From NCBI GenBank assembly GCA_025617745.1, contig CM046861.1, forward strand, positions 15,535,563-15,599,562: a stretch of 64,000 nt of DNA, in the 5' to 3' direction. How positions within the stretch are numbered: the first letter of the stretch is position 1; the number at the start of each line of letters is the position of its first letter. A program made the position numbers and the translations under genes. The DNA is from Heliocidaris erythrogramma (taxonomy: Eukaryota; Echinodermata; Echinoidea; Camarodonta; Echinometridae). The notes under the pieces were generated by a model that did no database searches, was not told where the DNA came from, and worked only from the letters and a program-made list of their open reading frames with translations. Shown here in pieces: positions 10,380 to 22,445 of this stretch.

Positions 10380-10473
10380 CTAGCAAATAGGTAGATACAT
10401 CGATTTATTGCTGTAAATCAAGAAAATTATAACTAATTTTGTTATTTACTAGATAAATCTATGTATCTACCTA
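10380..10473 (+). repeat. DIRS-A internal complementary region
   Basis: The first half (CTAGCAAATAGGTAGATACA onward) is complementary to the extreme left terminus at 4536. The second half (AAGAAAATTATAACTAATTT onward) is complementary to the extreme right terminus at 10685-10722. This two-sided complementarity is the diagnostic DIRS feature thought to template completion of the ends. Confidence 0.93.
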
Positions 10474-10536
10474 TGTCCCTCCCTCCAGCCCCTCTCCTTG
10501 TCTGACATCATGTCCTAGAACTGTCTCTGACTGCTC

Positions 10537-10684
10537 GGAAGAGGAAGAGTATGGCGGTGGCGCGATTGGATTGGTGGACGGGGAGTACGCGCGCGCGGGC
10601 AGGGGCTGCGCGTTCAAGACTTAGTTTTTCTCGAATGACGGCATAGTTTGGGAAACTAGCAAATAGGTAGATACATAGATTTAT
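10537..10684 (-). repeat. DIRS-A right inverted terminal repeat
   Basis: Inverted copy of 4546-4693, followed outward by a distinct tail to about 10722 that pairs with the ICR. Confidence 0.93.
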
Positions 10685-10722
10685 CTAGTAAATAACAAAA
10701 TTAGTTATAATTTTCTTGATTT

Positions 10723-13087
10723 ATGCCATCTATGCAATAATAAGTATTAAGCCAATATTTAAAATCATTAAAGTTCTACTTTAAGTCTGAACGACAGGGT
10801 TCTTGAGCAAGATTTGCCGCCCACAGAATGGAATGGTTTATTCTTTCACAGGATATTCAGGTTTATATATTCTGAAAACGATGTTTTTACGTTAGTAAAA
10901 CGATGTTAATTGTCATAACAAATCAAAATCAAGACGAGTCATTGGTTAATGATTGCGCAAAGATGGCTTTGCGTATAGTTAACAGAGACATCTGCGCAAG
11001 CACCAATGATAAGTGTTTTATGCACTCAATTTCAGTTTATGACAATCAACCTAGTTTTCCTTAACATGAAATATAACATAGTTTTCAGAATACAGCCCCA
11101 GGTGTATATACACTGTATGAGACCATATTGGTTGAGATTTTTATACTTGAATAATTACATTCCATTTTGTGTGTACTAAAAATGATTTACACTTTCACTT
11201 TGGAACAATAAACTTAGATACATGTACATGTAGTCAACAAGAGAATGTATTGTGATCAGTGCTGTAGATTCCATGTACCTACATGTATTTGTGAAGTTCA
11301 CTGATACATCATGTATGAGAAAAACCTAGCCTTGACCAACACACAACATTTGTGTCATCTATCTTATTATTTCTCTTTGTTTCTCCCTTTTGGTCCCTCT
11401 TTAACCTGACACACAAGTGTGCACACACAAAAAAAGTACACGGCAAGAACAGTGTGGCAATAAACCGGATCAGAATTCTAATGATCTCATGACAAAAAGC
11501 AATGCTGTATGACAGGTTGCGTTGCACAGCACAGGGTGTAAATATGTACAAGGCATAGACATTGGTGCATTCATTCCTTTGTGCTTGTGTGCCTGGGGGA
11601 ATGACATGCATACATGTAGATAACAACATTGGTTGATGGGGGTCATACATGTACATTACCTAAGGCTAAACTGAGTGATGCTTATTTACAATATAAATGT
11701 AGGCTTAGTGCAGAAATTATGCGGTATTGTATTCAATATATGTATGCATTTCTTTAATACAATGTAGTTGAATCAACTGAATTGAATACACAAATGATTG
11801 CTTTACATGTATCTTCAACTGTAGGGTGTATTTTACTTACAGTGTATATATATGTAGGTACATGTACATGTATGCATTTTGTTCAAGGTGCATATTTATT
11901 CAGTCATTTAGGCCAACATAAATTAAGTTACCTACAAAGCATATTAGACATAAGTTTGCTAGCATGTAAGTGAGTTTTCATTATTCTATTTTACTTCCAT
12001 TTACAAAATGGAATAGAATTTGATAAATATGAAATCTGATAATACATTTGAAACCGTTACATGTAGATCTTTTTTTTTACAGTACGTCATCTACATAAAC
12101 ATGTATGTTGAGATTTGAGACTTACTCATTAGGAGAGAAATTTCAAGATATCAGGAAAGGGAAATTGCAGGGATTAAAAAGAAGTGACCAAGAGGTACAT
12201 GTACTGTTTATTGGATAATGTACTGATAGATATAATTTTCCTAATCACACACTAAATCAGCTTCCAGATCATGTGCAAAGGTCATTTAAATGAGCTACAG
12301 CCACAGGCATAATGACGAAGAAGACCTATTCATTTTTTTAAAAATAAAATTTGGTTATGCTATTATGGAAATGTAGAAGCATGAAATTCTATCTGTCATT
12401 TGTGTTATTAACATTGTAAACTACGTAGAGAAACGTAAATCCATCTATAAATAATTATTAATATCTTGGGAATTCATTTTGAGACTGATTCGGTTTAGTT
12501 ATGTATCCTACATCTTAACATTGTTTTACGAGGGCCACTTTAAGCCAGAACGAACTTCGGGTCTTCAGATATCCTTATATCATCTGTGGCCATTTTTATT
12601 TACGTAGACTTTTTAAAGAATTTAGGGGATGAATCGTTCTCTTCCTCTTGTAGTCTGTCGACTCTTTTTGCTGATGTTGTTATTATCCATTTCCCCTCTC
12701 ATTTCCATATTGAAGGTCAGGTCGAGTTCTGTGAATGAAAAATACATGAAAATGAAACTTCAAACACATGTTGTACAGATTTCCTTTCTTTTATATCAGT
12801 TAAACAGCGACGTGTGAAATGATTATTTTTCTCTCTACATATGTACAATATGTGTACACATCCACCCCTTACATACCCTGTATATGTGCGGCAAAGCACA
12901 CATGAATTTGAATTCCGAGACGAGTGAAATTTTGGACTGAAATTTCTTAAACTGCAGATTTATTTCCTTATGTGAAATCCAGATTGATTGTAGGCCTTTG
13001 AACACAACAAATTGCCACCAATTTTTATCCATGTAACCAAACCTTTACCTTCTCTTTATTAAACAGGGCGTTAATGGTGAGAATTTA
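10723..13087 (+). other. ARIH1 intron, nothing recognised
   Basis: AT-rich with many ACATGTA words. No exon or clear element. Confidence 0.4.
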
Positions 13088-13378
13088 AAGTGTACCAATC
13101 ACTTATAAAAAAATGATTTGTGTATATGGCTAGTATAAAACGTATAAAAATCAACCTCAGAAAACTTTACCTTGCATTCTATGGGTTAACAGTAAAGGAC
13201 TTACCTTTCCTGTATTAGGAAAATAGAGGATAAAAGGAAAGTGCGCTCATGGAACCAAACTTGGAGTTGGGTTCCACACAGGCCCTATTTGTTGCGCATA
13301 TTTTTAATATAGTTTAGCGACATGGAACTTCTAACATACGCAACAAAAATATTTGTTTGTGATTGGTAATGTACCCCT
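13088..13378. mobile_element. possible MITE with CCAATCAC ends
   Basis: The left end reads AAAGTGTACCAATCAC and the right end is its imperfect inverse (GTGATTGGTAATGTACCCCTT). The interior is non-coding. Confidence 0.4.
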
Positions 13379-13636
13379 TAAATTTGTGCAACTGCAAAGT
13401 AGAGAGATATACATGTACAGTAGGATTCTTGGATGATGATACATACAGTGTACATGTATGTTGCATGGAGTGAAATCCCTATGATGTATGGTAATACAAT
13501 ACATAATTGTAAATTAGATGTATTGTAAATTAGTTCATCATCCGATGGTCTGACAGGACCCATCGGAATAGAAGTGTATGGGATAGGGTTAATGCATTGA
13601 TAATGATAACTGTTGATAGATGAGTTCGCCTGTTGA

Positions 13637-13696
13637 GAGCCAGAAGGGCGTTAACCCTGTGTTAAAGTATAGGAGTTAATAACACCCTTCTGGCTC
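13637..13696. repeat. 60-bp hairpin with 12-bp perfect arms
   Basis: GAGCCAGAAGGG (13637-13648) pairs perfectly with CCCTTCTGGCTC (13685-13696). Flanking GAGTTCGCCTGT and ACAGACGAGTT extend the symmetry imperfectly. Probably a small foldback element. Confidence 0.6.
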
Positions 13697-14077
13697 CACA
13701 CAGACGAGTTGTAGGTATACATGTATGTATACATGCAAAACATGGTGGATGCGATGGGGAGTAGGAGACATGTCTCCCTCTTTTTTAAGGGTAAAGGTAA
13801 CTGTTTAAAGCCGCAACCCCCTCCCCTTGTTTGTTTATTTGTTTCTGTTTTTGAACTCTCTGAAGTTTTTACCCTTTTTTTTTGAATGGTAACATAGCAC
13901 TGGAAAACTTGAGAAACATGTCACACTTATGTTGTCTGTATAGTTGCATTTTTAATAGTCTGTTGAAATTGCATGAAAATTTGATTGTTTTTGTTTCTTT
14001 TGAAAATCCAGCAGTCAAGATTGAAGACTGACACTGATATGTTTTTTTTTTGCTTGCTTGTATCTTGTATTTTATAG

Positions 14078-14170
14078 TCTATGACAGGCATTGAGTGCAA
14101 CCATAAATTCTGCGCAGACTGTTGGACAGAATACCTTACAACCAAGATCATGGAAGAAGGCATGGGACAG
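14078..14170 (+). CDS. ARIH1: ARIH1-like exon: RING1 core
   Basis: Encodes 31 residues from [12 protein letters not shown] to KIMEEGMGQ, flanked by TTATAG and GTTAATG. It supplies the RING1 Cys/His ligands C-N-H and C-x2-C, and the [11 protein letters not shown] block that is nearly invariant in ARIH1. Phase 0 at both ends. Confidence 0.92.
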
Positions 14171-14757
14171 GTTAATGAAGACAACTTTTCTTTTATAATA
14201 TAGCACCATGTGCGAAGTTTTAGACTTTAATAAAGAACAAATACAAGTACATACATTCATGTACCGTACCTTAATTATAAATCTGCTTCAGCTGTGCATG
14301 CGAGTGTGATAATGTGAAAGCAGTAAAATTTGTAGATTTGATTCCAATTTGTGTGTGAAAACTGTGAAGTCAATCAGTCAGTCTGAGGTTTTGGTTTAAT
14401 AGAAGGAATTATTACTTTGACTAATAATATTCTGATTGTTGTTCAAGGTGTATAGGTGCCTTTATTAACAAATTTCTGCTGAAGGGATATTTTTATTAGA
14501 TCTTAAATCATATCTTTGTATTAATTACACAGGCAAGATGCCACAGGTAGGATCCTATTTTTTGCCATATCATATTATCATATGCAAATTTTGAGACTAT
14601 TGTAGATATACAGTAGGCCAATTTAATAAGTTGGGCATTCTGATGGCTTTCACACGTCCCAATTTTTATTCAGGCTAAATAGTCAGTGGCTTTGTCAGAA
14701 TATACATGTAATTGGTGTGTCAGTGTACTGTGATACTATATTTCCTCCCAATTACAG

Positions 14758-14813
14758 ACCATTACCTGTGCTGCCCATGGTTGTGATATCCTCGTAGATG
14801 ACATTACCGTTAT
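14758..14813 (+). CDS. ARIH1: ARIH1-like exon: end of RING1
   Basis: Encodes TITCAAHGCDILVDDITV plus two bases of a Met codon completed at 15965. Acceptor ATTACAG, donor GTAAGT. CAAHGC carries the last pair of RING1 zinc ligands. Confidence 0.92.
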
Positions 14814-14939
14814 GTAAGTAACATTAGTCTAACATTCAGCTTTAAACTCTGATCAAAGTATGAAAGTAAATATATGCATTCATTAGATTTATTATCAGAC
14901 TGCATTATCTAAGCATAAGAATCCTGACAGTTTATTTTT

Positions 14940-15750
14940 GTCTCGCCCACCGGAGGTGAAGGCGAGACTAAGGGATCCAAATGTCGTCCGTCCGTCCGTC
15001 ACAAACGTTATGACAGATAACTTTGCAACCGTCACTCACTTTTCAACCAAACTTGGGTTGTAGATGCACTAAGGGGACCTTCATGTTATGGTGCCATTGG
15101 AGGTCACATGATAGGGTCAAAGGTCATTTGAGGTCATACGTTAAAGTTTACCTGCAAGACTCTCTTATGACAGATAACTTTGCAACCGTCACTCACTTTT
15201 CAACCAAACTTGGGTTGTAGATGCACTGAGGGGACCTGCATGTTATGGTGCCGTTGGAGGTCACATGATAAGGTCAAAGGTCATTTGAGGTCAAACGTTA
15301 AAGTTTACCTGCAAGACTCTCTTATGACAGATAACTTTGCAACCGTCACTCACTTTTCAACCAAACTTGGGTTGTAGATGCACTGAGGGGACCTGGAGGT
15401 CACATGATAAGGTCAAAGGTCATACGTTAAAGTTTACCTGCAAGACTCTCTTATGACAGATAACTTTGCAACCATCACTCACTTTTCAACCAAACTTGGG
15501 TTTTAGAAGCACTTGGGGGACCTGCATGTTATGCTGCGGTCAAAGGTCATTTCAGGTCAAACATTATAGTTTACCCGCAAGACTCTGTTACGACATAACT
15601 TTGTAAACGTCACTTTCCAAACATTAGTAATGTAGATATATGCAAGCATAACTTATGCAGATTTATGCACTTGGGGGACCTGTTGCATGGCAACAGAGAT
15701 CACGATATTTCTACTTATCGCATGTGGGCGAGACACATTATCGCTAATGT
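14940..15750 (+). mobile_element. hairpin/TCCG element family S1, copy 1
   Basis: Begins with a hairpin (TCTCGCCCACCGGAGG...GGCGAGAC), then a GTCCGTCCGTCCGTC tract. It then holds three to four tandem units containing CAACCAAACTTGGGTTG, GAGGTCACATGATAAGG and AGGTCAAAGGTCA, and ends with GTGGGCGAGACA (15724-15735), which mirrors the start. Two more copies lie at 37389 and 37800. Non-coding; open frames are chance products of the tandem units. Confidence 0.75.
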
Positions 15751-15964
15751 CTTGTTTAAAAATTATATACAGTTCTTCTTTCTGAATTGATGGTGAAAAT
15801 TTGTTAAAATCATTTTTTTTTAAGTGGGGGATAAGACAAAAAAGATATTTCCTTTTCTTTACACTCCTTTCACCATCTTTATTACCTTTATATTATAAAA
15901 AATTGAAATGAATTACAATCCTTTTCTGTTTTATTATTTTTTTTAAATTGTGTTCCCCTCTCAG

Positions 15965-16144
15965 GAAATTAGTGAAAGAGGCCAAAGTGAAACTGAAGTA
16001 CCAGAACCTGATCTCCAACAGCTTTGTGGAGCACAATCGGCTAATGAGGTGGTGCCCCGCCCCTGACTGCCCCAATGCATTCAAGGCTAATCACATGCAT
16101 GTAGAACCCCACCCGGTCACCTGTATCTGTGCACATACATGCTG
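15965..16144 (+). CDS. ARIH1: ARIH1-like exon: linker and IBR
   Basis: Encodes KLVKEAKVKLKYQ...CICAHTC plus two bases. It includes WCPAPDC, the start of the IBR (benign-catalytic) zinc domain. Acceptor CTCAG, donor GTGAGT. The IBR segment CPNAFKANHMHVEPHPVTCICAHTC is more divergent than expected, while the zinc-binding Cys positions are retained. Confidence 0.92.
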
Positions 16145-16633
16145 GTGAGTGTGTTACGATCTAAGCTCTACAAAAGATCAGAATCAAACAAAAGATTTTA
16201 CGTTAGATAATATTTTAGCTTATTCTTATTCATCTCAGTATGACGTGAAATCAAAATCAACATTTTCAAGTGCCAAATATTACATGTATAATAATAGTTA
16301 GATTAGCAAAGACTTAAATGATTTTTACGATTTGATTTTGGATGCATTTTCCAATTATCTCAAGATACAATTTTGCTCAGGAATACCTTTAATATACATA
16401 TGACCCTTCTCTAACTTTTGTGCTTTTGAGGGATATGTGAGACCTTTCTCTTCAAAAGTTATATTTATGTTTGTTTTATTTCCTCAGATTGTCTAAACAG
16501 CATATATGTTTCTAATTAAATTTCTATTTCATTGGTCATATTGATATGATTACTACATGGACCACATTCTTTTCAAATTCTTTTTTTGTTTGACTGATAT
16601 TACAATGACCTTTAATCTGCTTGTTTCCGTCAG

Positions 16634-16676
16634 CTTTGTCTGTGGTGAGAAATGGCATGATCCTGTCAAGTGTTCG
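16634..16676 (+). CDS. ARIH1: ARIH1-like exon: end of IBR
   Basis: A 43-base exon: one base completes Cys, then FVCGEKWHDPVKCS. Acceptor GTCAG, donor GTGAGT. Matches the conserved FxCGExWHDPVKC motif of ARIH1. Confidence 0.9.
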
Positions 16677-17060
16677 GTGAGTACATTCATTCACTTTCAG
16701 CAGAAGACAGATTATTACAGTGAACACATTGAATTCTTTCTTCAAGGGATAAGAGCTCCAGTTCTTCATGTTGTCATCAGCAAGTTGTGATTCGGGGCTT
16801 AGTCCATTTTAAAGCTGGTATTATTTTGGAAAAAATGATGGTTTTCTCTGTAGAACTGTATTCATATCCTTCCTCATCATGAAATCATTGAAATGAATAT
16901 TCTCGTTTGTTAATGTTAGGGATCTATTACATCGATTTTACTGGTAAAACCTGCGTAAAACATTTCTTTTATTTTAGTTAGCCATATTCTTTGCTTTTAA
17001 CAGACTTTTTATACTTGTAGTGCTCATCTCAAATAAACCTGCTTGAATTCATTTACACAG

Positions 17061-17201
17061 TGGCTCAAGAAATGGATCAAGAAACAGATCAGCATATGTG
17101 ATGATTACAGCGTGATTACCAAAGAATGTCCCAAGTGTCATGTGAGCATAGAGAAGGACGGCGGTTGCAATCACATGGTGTGTCGCAACCAGAACTGCAA
17201 G
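17061..17201 (+). CDS. ARIH1: ARIH1-like exon: RING2 with catalytic cysteine
   Basis: Encodes WLKKWIKK...TKECPKC...[17 protein letters not shown] (47 residues, phase 0). The Cys in GGCNHM corresponds to the HHARI active-site Cys that forms the ubiquitin thioester. The linker before TKEC reads [11 protein letters not shown], shorter than and unlike the strongly conserved ARIH1 linker. Donor GTATGT; the following intron of 15.4 kb holds DIRS-B and other elements. Confidence 0.92.
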
Positions 17202-17250
17202 GTATGTGTTTTTATGGTGGACCATATTGGTCCCCCTTACAAAGGTTTTA

Positions 17251-17850
17251 TGCCTCCGCCCACCGAAGGTGGGTGCCGGAGGCATTATGTTTTTCAGGTT
17301 GTCCGTCCGTCCGTCCCACTTTTCGTTACCGCGATATCTGAAGAATCATTTGAGGTAGGAACCTCAAACCTGGTACTAGTATGTATCCCCATACGAAGAT
17401 GAACTGATTAGATTTTGGGGTAAGTAGGTCAAAGGTCAGAGGTCACAGAGGTCAATTTACATGAAATTATATGAAATTACTGGTTTTTAGCACCGTTACC
17501 TCGATATCTCAAGAACTGTTTGAGGTAAGAACTTCAAACTTGGTACTAGTATGTATCCCCATACGAAGATGAACTGATTAGAATTTGGGGTAAGGTCAAA
17601 GGTCACAGGTTGCAGGTCTCAGCGGCCAATTTACATGATATTAATACAGTTTTTGGCTACATTTCCACGATATCTCAAGAACAACTGATTATATTGCTTT
17701 ATAGTCAGAGGTCAATTAGTAATATAGGATTTTAGTGTTTTAAATCACAATTTCGCAATAACCATTTGATGAATGCGCATCAACTATATTATACTTGTAG
17801 GTGATCAGGAATTATCTGAATACAAGCGGAGGCATATTGAAGACGCAGTT
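17251..17850 (+). mobile_element. hairpin/TCCG element family S2, copy 1
   Basis: Starts with the hairpin GCCTCCGCCCACC...GGTGGGTGCCGGAGGC, then GTCCGTCCGTCC, then repeated units with CTTCAAACTTGGTACTAG and AGGTCAAAGGTCAGAGGTCA. It ends with GCGGAGGCATA and GACGCAGT. Other copies lie at 35757 and 38884. Non-coding. Confidence 0.75.
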
Positions 17851-17924
17851 GTATGTTTTGCTTGTTTGAATATTTAAACTATTTCATTGTATAATAGTCA
17901 GGAAACTTCATGGGAGAGATATCT

Positions 17925-18065
17925 GGGCTCTGTTTCATAAAACTTATTATCAGTAACAATAATTGTTATAAGCTACTAAAATCCTTGAATCTGATTGGCT
18001 GAGAGCAAATTTGTCATAGAAATGAGGCAGTTGTTATTGATAAAAAAATTTAAGAAACAGGGCCC
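17925..18065. mobile_element. 141-bp foldback MITE, family M
   Basis: The ends GGGCTCTGTTTCATAAAACT and its imperfect inverse (AAGAAACAGGGCCC) form inverted repeats. The centre GTTATAAGCTACTAAAATCC is shared with the MITE at 53111, which has different outer arms. Confidence 0.7.
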
Positions 18066-18501
18066 AGAAGAAACATTTTTCCAGTACCTCCCTGCTTATG
18101 AATGAAAAACAAGTCAGAAAAAATATATCTGCTAACCAGGAGGATTTCCACTGCTGTCGTAGAAGCGACTCTACCGTCAGGTGGTTTCTGGTCCATGACA
18201 TAGATGCAATGATTAGAAAAAAATCTGTGTCCTCTTGATTCTGTCATACTTATGGTGCCCAGTACAACAAAAGGCTGTAAAGGTTAGGAAGTTTCATTGG
18301 AGAGATTTTTTTTTTTATAAACCCTATAAATCACTAAAATTGTTATTGGTATATCCCATTTATTAACACTGACATTTTATATGTCATGATGAATAAATTA
18401 AGCCAATAATCACTGATGAGGGCGATGAGACAGAATGGCCTTGGCCGAGGTGATCTCGGGGCTTCTATTTTCACAAAACTTCTTGCAACTTGAGGCATCT
18501 A

Positions 18502-19986
18502 AACCCCTCAAAAAAAGTTCTGCAATTCAACTTTGAGCCTTGATATCTTTTTGGTGGCTTTTTAATCATTCTTGATTTTTAGATCATTGGAAAGTTCATT
18601 TATCCCCCTTCACATCCATGCCCCATTTGTAATGGTTATGTCATCCTTGAATGCACAGCACCCCTGAATAGAGGGCAAAGTCAAAAGTGAAAAGTTGCAA
18701 ATTGAATGGCTATCTTGGCTATTGTCTATTGCTTTTGTTGCAATGTCGGGTGTGTGTGAATGATGTTGAATGGGTCATGAATGATTCAACAAGTTTATCT
18801 GCTGAGGGAAAGACACAGCTTATCATCGTTGATGGAAACCTGACAGCAGAGAGATACCGAGACAACATTCTTCGGCCAGAGGTCATCCCATACATGCGCA
18901 ATCTTGGACCAAACGCCATCTTCCAAGATGACAACGCCCGCCCACACAGAGCAAGGATCATCACCGAATACCTGCAGGAGGAGGCAGTGACGAGGATGGA
19001 TTGGCCTGCGAACAGCCCTGACTTGAACCCAATCGAGCACCTGTGGGACCAGCTTGGCCGTGCTGTACGCGCCAGAGTGACAGATCACACTACACTGGCT
19101 GAGTTGCGACAGATCATTATCGAAGAGTGGAACCTCATCCCACAGCAACGCATCACCAGGCTGGTGACAAGCATGAGGAGGAGATGCCAGGCTGTCGTAG
19201 CTGTATTCGGATCTTCTACTCGCTACTGAACTTCTGATCCTTTGCTATTCCACATTTGATGTGCATGTTACTCAATAAGAAGTGCCAAACATTTTGTCAT
19301 TTGCAAATTTGTGTATTTGTGTTTGTTTTTGTTTCGTTAGAGAGGGGAGAGAGAGTTAAAGAACATGAGTTCACATCAAGAAAGGGGAATGTGTTTGTTG
19401 AAGTGAAAAGCAATCCAAGAGAAGAGGAGAGTTTGTGTTGCTTATGTTTCTGTGATAGGGTTACATGGCTGAAAATGAGATAATTTGCTGAGGGGAGACT
19501 TTTTTCCCCACCGCAGTTGTGTACTGCTAAGGTGGAAACTTGCAATATTCTGCATGAAACCAAAACACAATATTAATGTTATCACAATCAGTTGCTGATT
19601 AAAACACATTCCATCTTAAAACAAAAGAATAATTCCACTTCAAAATCACTGAAAACAATATTTGTCCAACAAACAAGGGATTACAGCAGAAACATGCACA
19701 CCTAATACAAAATTAAACAAACCAAAAGGAACAAAGAAACAAAACCTTTCATTCCAGTTGAGAACTCAGTGTGAACAATAACAATGCATTCTGCAACTTT
19801 TCACTTTTGACTTTGCCCTATATTTAGGTGCACTACACATTTCGTGATTACATAATCAGTACAAATGTGGTATCATTGTGAAGGTGAATAAACAAGCTTT
19901 ACAATGATATCAAACTTGATGATCATACAGTTACTAGAGAGATATAAATGCTTAAACTTGAATTGCAGAACTTTTTTTGAGGGGTT
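18502..19986 (+). mobile_element. Tc1/mariner element with ~200-bp inverted repeats
   Basis: TA dinucleotides flank the element on both sides (18500-18501, 19987-19988). The termini AACCCCTCAAAAAAAGTTCT are perfectly inverted. Inner ends of the repeats (GGGCAAAGTCAAAAGTGAAA near 18674 and its inverse near 19800) are also conserved, with a diverged middle. This fits a long-TIR Tc1 layout with two transposase sites per end. The transposase is truncated, so the copy is non-autonomous. Confidence 0.88.
18687..19229 (+). pseudogene. Tc1-like transposase, C-terminal part only
   Basis: From about 18815 the translation reads VDGNLTAERYRDNIL, QDDNARPHRA and SPDLNPIEHLWD, typical of a DD34E Tc1 transposase. 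The spacing from the catalytic Asp of QDD to the Glu of NPIEHLWD is 34 residues. The N-terminal helix-turn-helix DNA-binding domain and first catalytic Asp are absent, and the first ~40 codons are unrelated sequence. It ends in TGA at 19227-19229. Not functional alone. Confidence 0.9.
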
Positions 19987-19990
19987 TATA

Positions 19991-20115
19991 AAGCCCGCCT
20001 CACACTATGCGATTTTTCAAGCGATCACTTGCGATGCGATGCGATGCAAAGCGATATCGCAGGCCATCGCTCGCACAGGATCTGCGATTCATGTCTCCCA
20101 CTCTGCGATTTTAGC
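19991..20115 (+). repeat. GCGAT-rich terminal repeat, left-facing end
   Basis: Starts AAGCCCGCCTCACACTATGC and is followed by clustered GCGATGCGAT words. Its inverse ends at 32475 (GTGAGACGGGCTT). It may be one end of a large interrupted element or a solo copy. Confidence 0.55.
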
Positions 20116-20120
20116 ATTTC

Positions 20121-22445
20121 GCGCATGCGTACTTCATTACTGATAACGCGATTTGTTGTATCAACTGACACACGTAAACAAAATTCCTAAAACTTGAAAG
20201 GTAATTATGTTTTTTAATAAAAAAGACATGAAACGCATGTGTAACGAATGTGTAGCCTATGTAGTAATTGAAATTAGTATAGAGACTTATAATTATAAAT
20301 GAGGTAACCAACATTTAGGGGAGAGGTACATTTTTATTCTATGTAAAGTTAGATGGATTGGAAAAGAAAAGATGAACTTCGGGTTATAGTTATTTAGTTA
20401 ATAGAGTTATTTTTTTTCCCCGACATCCATTTGACACCTCTTTAACTCTGTTTATTTTGGATTCACCGATTTTTTTTTTTTTTTTTTTCTGGGCAGAATG
20501 AAATATTGATAATATGAATGATAATAGACTGAATCAGTTCATTGTTTTAATTAAGCGGTGATCCGGCATTTGCTTCGGTGACACAATTGCTCTGGGCGTT
20601 ATTTCGTCAGAAGTATGGGTTTAATAGGGTACCGTAATGGTTTCTGAGCATTCATCATTTAATTTTTTCTTCTTTTTCTTTTGTTTGATTGTCAGGTATT
20701 TTCCGTGTGTGCCGTGCCCCGCCCTTTATAAGTTTGGATGTGCCCTGATCTTTGCCCCTCCCCCGTTCTCTATCTCATTCTTTCTTTGCTTCTTTCTTTG
20801 CTTCTCTTATCTTTTCTCGAATCTCCACATCACTTTCTCTCTCCTGTCCCCCGCTATTGCTCTCTTAATATTTCTCAATGACCATTAGAACTATAATTGT
20901 CTCCACCCCCCCCCCCTCACTCTCTCTCTGGAACTCTCTCACATCCCCTCTCTGTAAACAATATTCACATATACAAGTGAAACACCAAGCTCTTATAGTG
21001 ACATAGGTATCATGCATCTTTATTGGAGACGTGCTGAATATCCCTTACAATAGCAAGATGAAAGCTGCATGTTAAAGAAAAGTTACTCTATTTTATGGGA
21101 AATAAAAATGAAATGATTTTGATAAAAGAAAAGAAAGAAAGAAAGAAGGAAAGGGAGAGAGATAGAGAGAGAGAACGTGTTTACAGTGAGTCAGCCATAG
21201 TTCCAGTAAACACACAAGGTCAACTTTCCTGAAATGAAAACACAACCCCACCTCTGTGTATGTATACATTTTAACAAACAAACATGCATAACAAAAATAA
21301 ATGAATACACAGTACATTTATCACAATGATTCTTTCAAATAAATGCACATAATGAATCATACACATACAAAATATTGCAATGTTTTATCATCAGGCATAT
21401 TTTGAGCACCATGTGCATGACATTTAGTGGAATATCTGCTTAGTAGCAAATCAATACCTCAAAAAAGATTACCAATATTATAACAAATATTAGTATACAA
21501 ATCATATGTATAGTTACATATTGTCTAGCTGGGGGAGCATTTCAATATTTTTTTGTCATAGTCGACCATTTGTTTGTTTTATGCACATCATGATCTTAAA
21601 TAGTATCTTAACACCAATTAGCTATACAAAAATAATATCATTTCTTGATCAACATTTACATACATGTATATTCACTTTCATGAGAACACACCATATATAA
21701 TCGTAGATCCAGTATTAAATAAAATTCCTTCATATGTTTCTGTATCCTTTTCCCCCTCTCTCACTTTTTTCATTCTTGCATTTTTCATTATCAATGATTC
21801 GAAAATATCAAATTACATTTCTGCACACACATAATATAATAATTAAGCAATCATATCTTATGTTGACATTTGGAAAGCACTTTTTTGAGGTCTTCTATTA
21901 GAGCGAATCTCTAAATAACCCAAATAAGGTACAAGCGGGTGAATAATGTTGAGTGGGTTTTGTGTTTTTCTAATTGATGACATTTAACAAGTTGTATGAA
22001 AATATTTGTTTGTTGAAGTTGTGAATCCTTATTTATATAAATATTCTGAGTATGAATGAAGACAAAAATTGACAATTATTTATCAAGTATATAAACATTT
22101 TTTTTTCAAGTACAGTTTATACATACATAATAGTTATCCTATTATTAAATATGAAATACAAATCTTGTATTTTGACACAGCGATTCCAATAAACCCACAT
22201 TTAAATTTCATTTCACAAGATTGTTAATCATAATTGTTAATCATTATTATACTTGTCTGATAAATGTAATAAATTACAATTTGCACTTTCTTTTTATAGC
22301 AGAGGCTAAACAAATAAATTGCATAGAATGCCTTCCAGTCATATAATACAAGATTGTATGAAGGAAGTGCAAGCACACTAGAATATTTTTTTTCTTCTTT
22401 CAGCAATACAAACATAAAAGAAATTAAGTAATTATAAAACACGTA
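20121..22445 (+). other. ARIH1 intron, nothing recognised
   Basis: AT-rich, with a purine-rich GAAA tract near 21126-21172 and poly-T runs. No exon found on either strand. Confidence 0.4.

Larger units (their letters stand above)
4536..10722 (+). mobile_element. DIRS-A, near-complete DIRS1-like retrotransposon
   Basis: A tyrosine-recombinase retrotransposon inserted in sense in an ARIH1 intron. It has 148-bp inverted terminal repeats (4546-4693, 10537-10684), each extended by a different terminal tail. An internal complementary region at 10380-10473 pairs with both tails. Such elements replicate through a circular intermediate and integrate with a recombinase instead of an integrase. Order: left ITR, structured leader, gag, RT/RNase H/methyltransferase-like ORF, overlapping tyrosine recombinase, ICR, right ITR. 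Local GC is clearly above the flanking intron. Pol and recombinase frames are intact while gag is shifted twice, so the copy is young but probably not autonomous. Confidence 0.93.

Noticed and set aside
15023-15377. Two near-identical 65-codon ORFs
   Set aside because: They translate the tandem units of the S1 element; no start context or homology.
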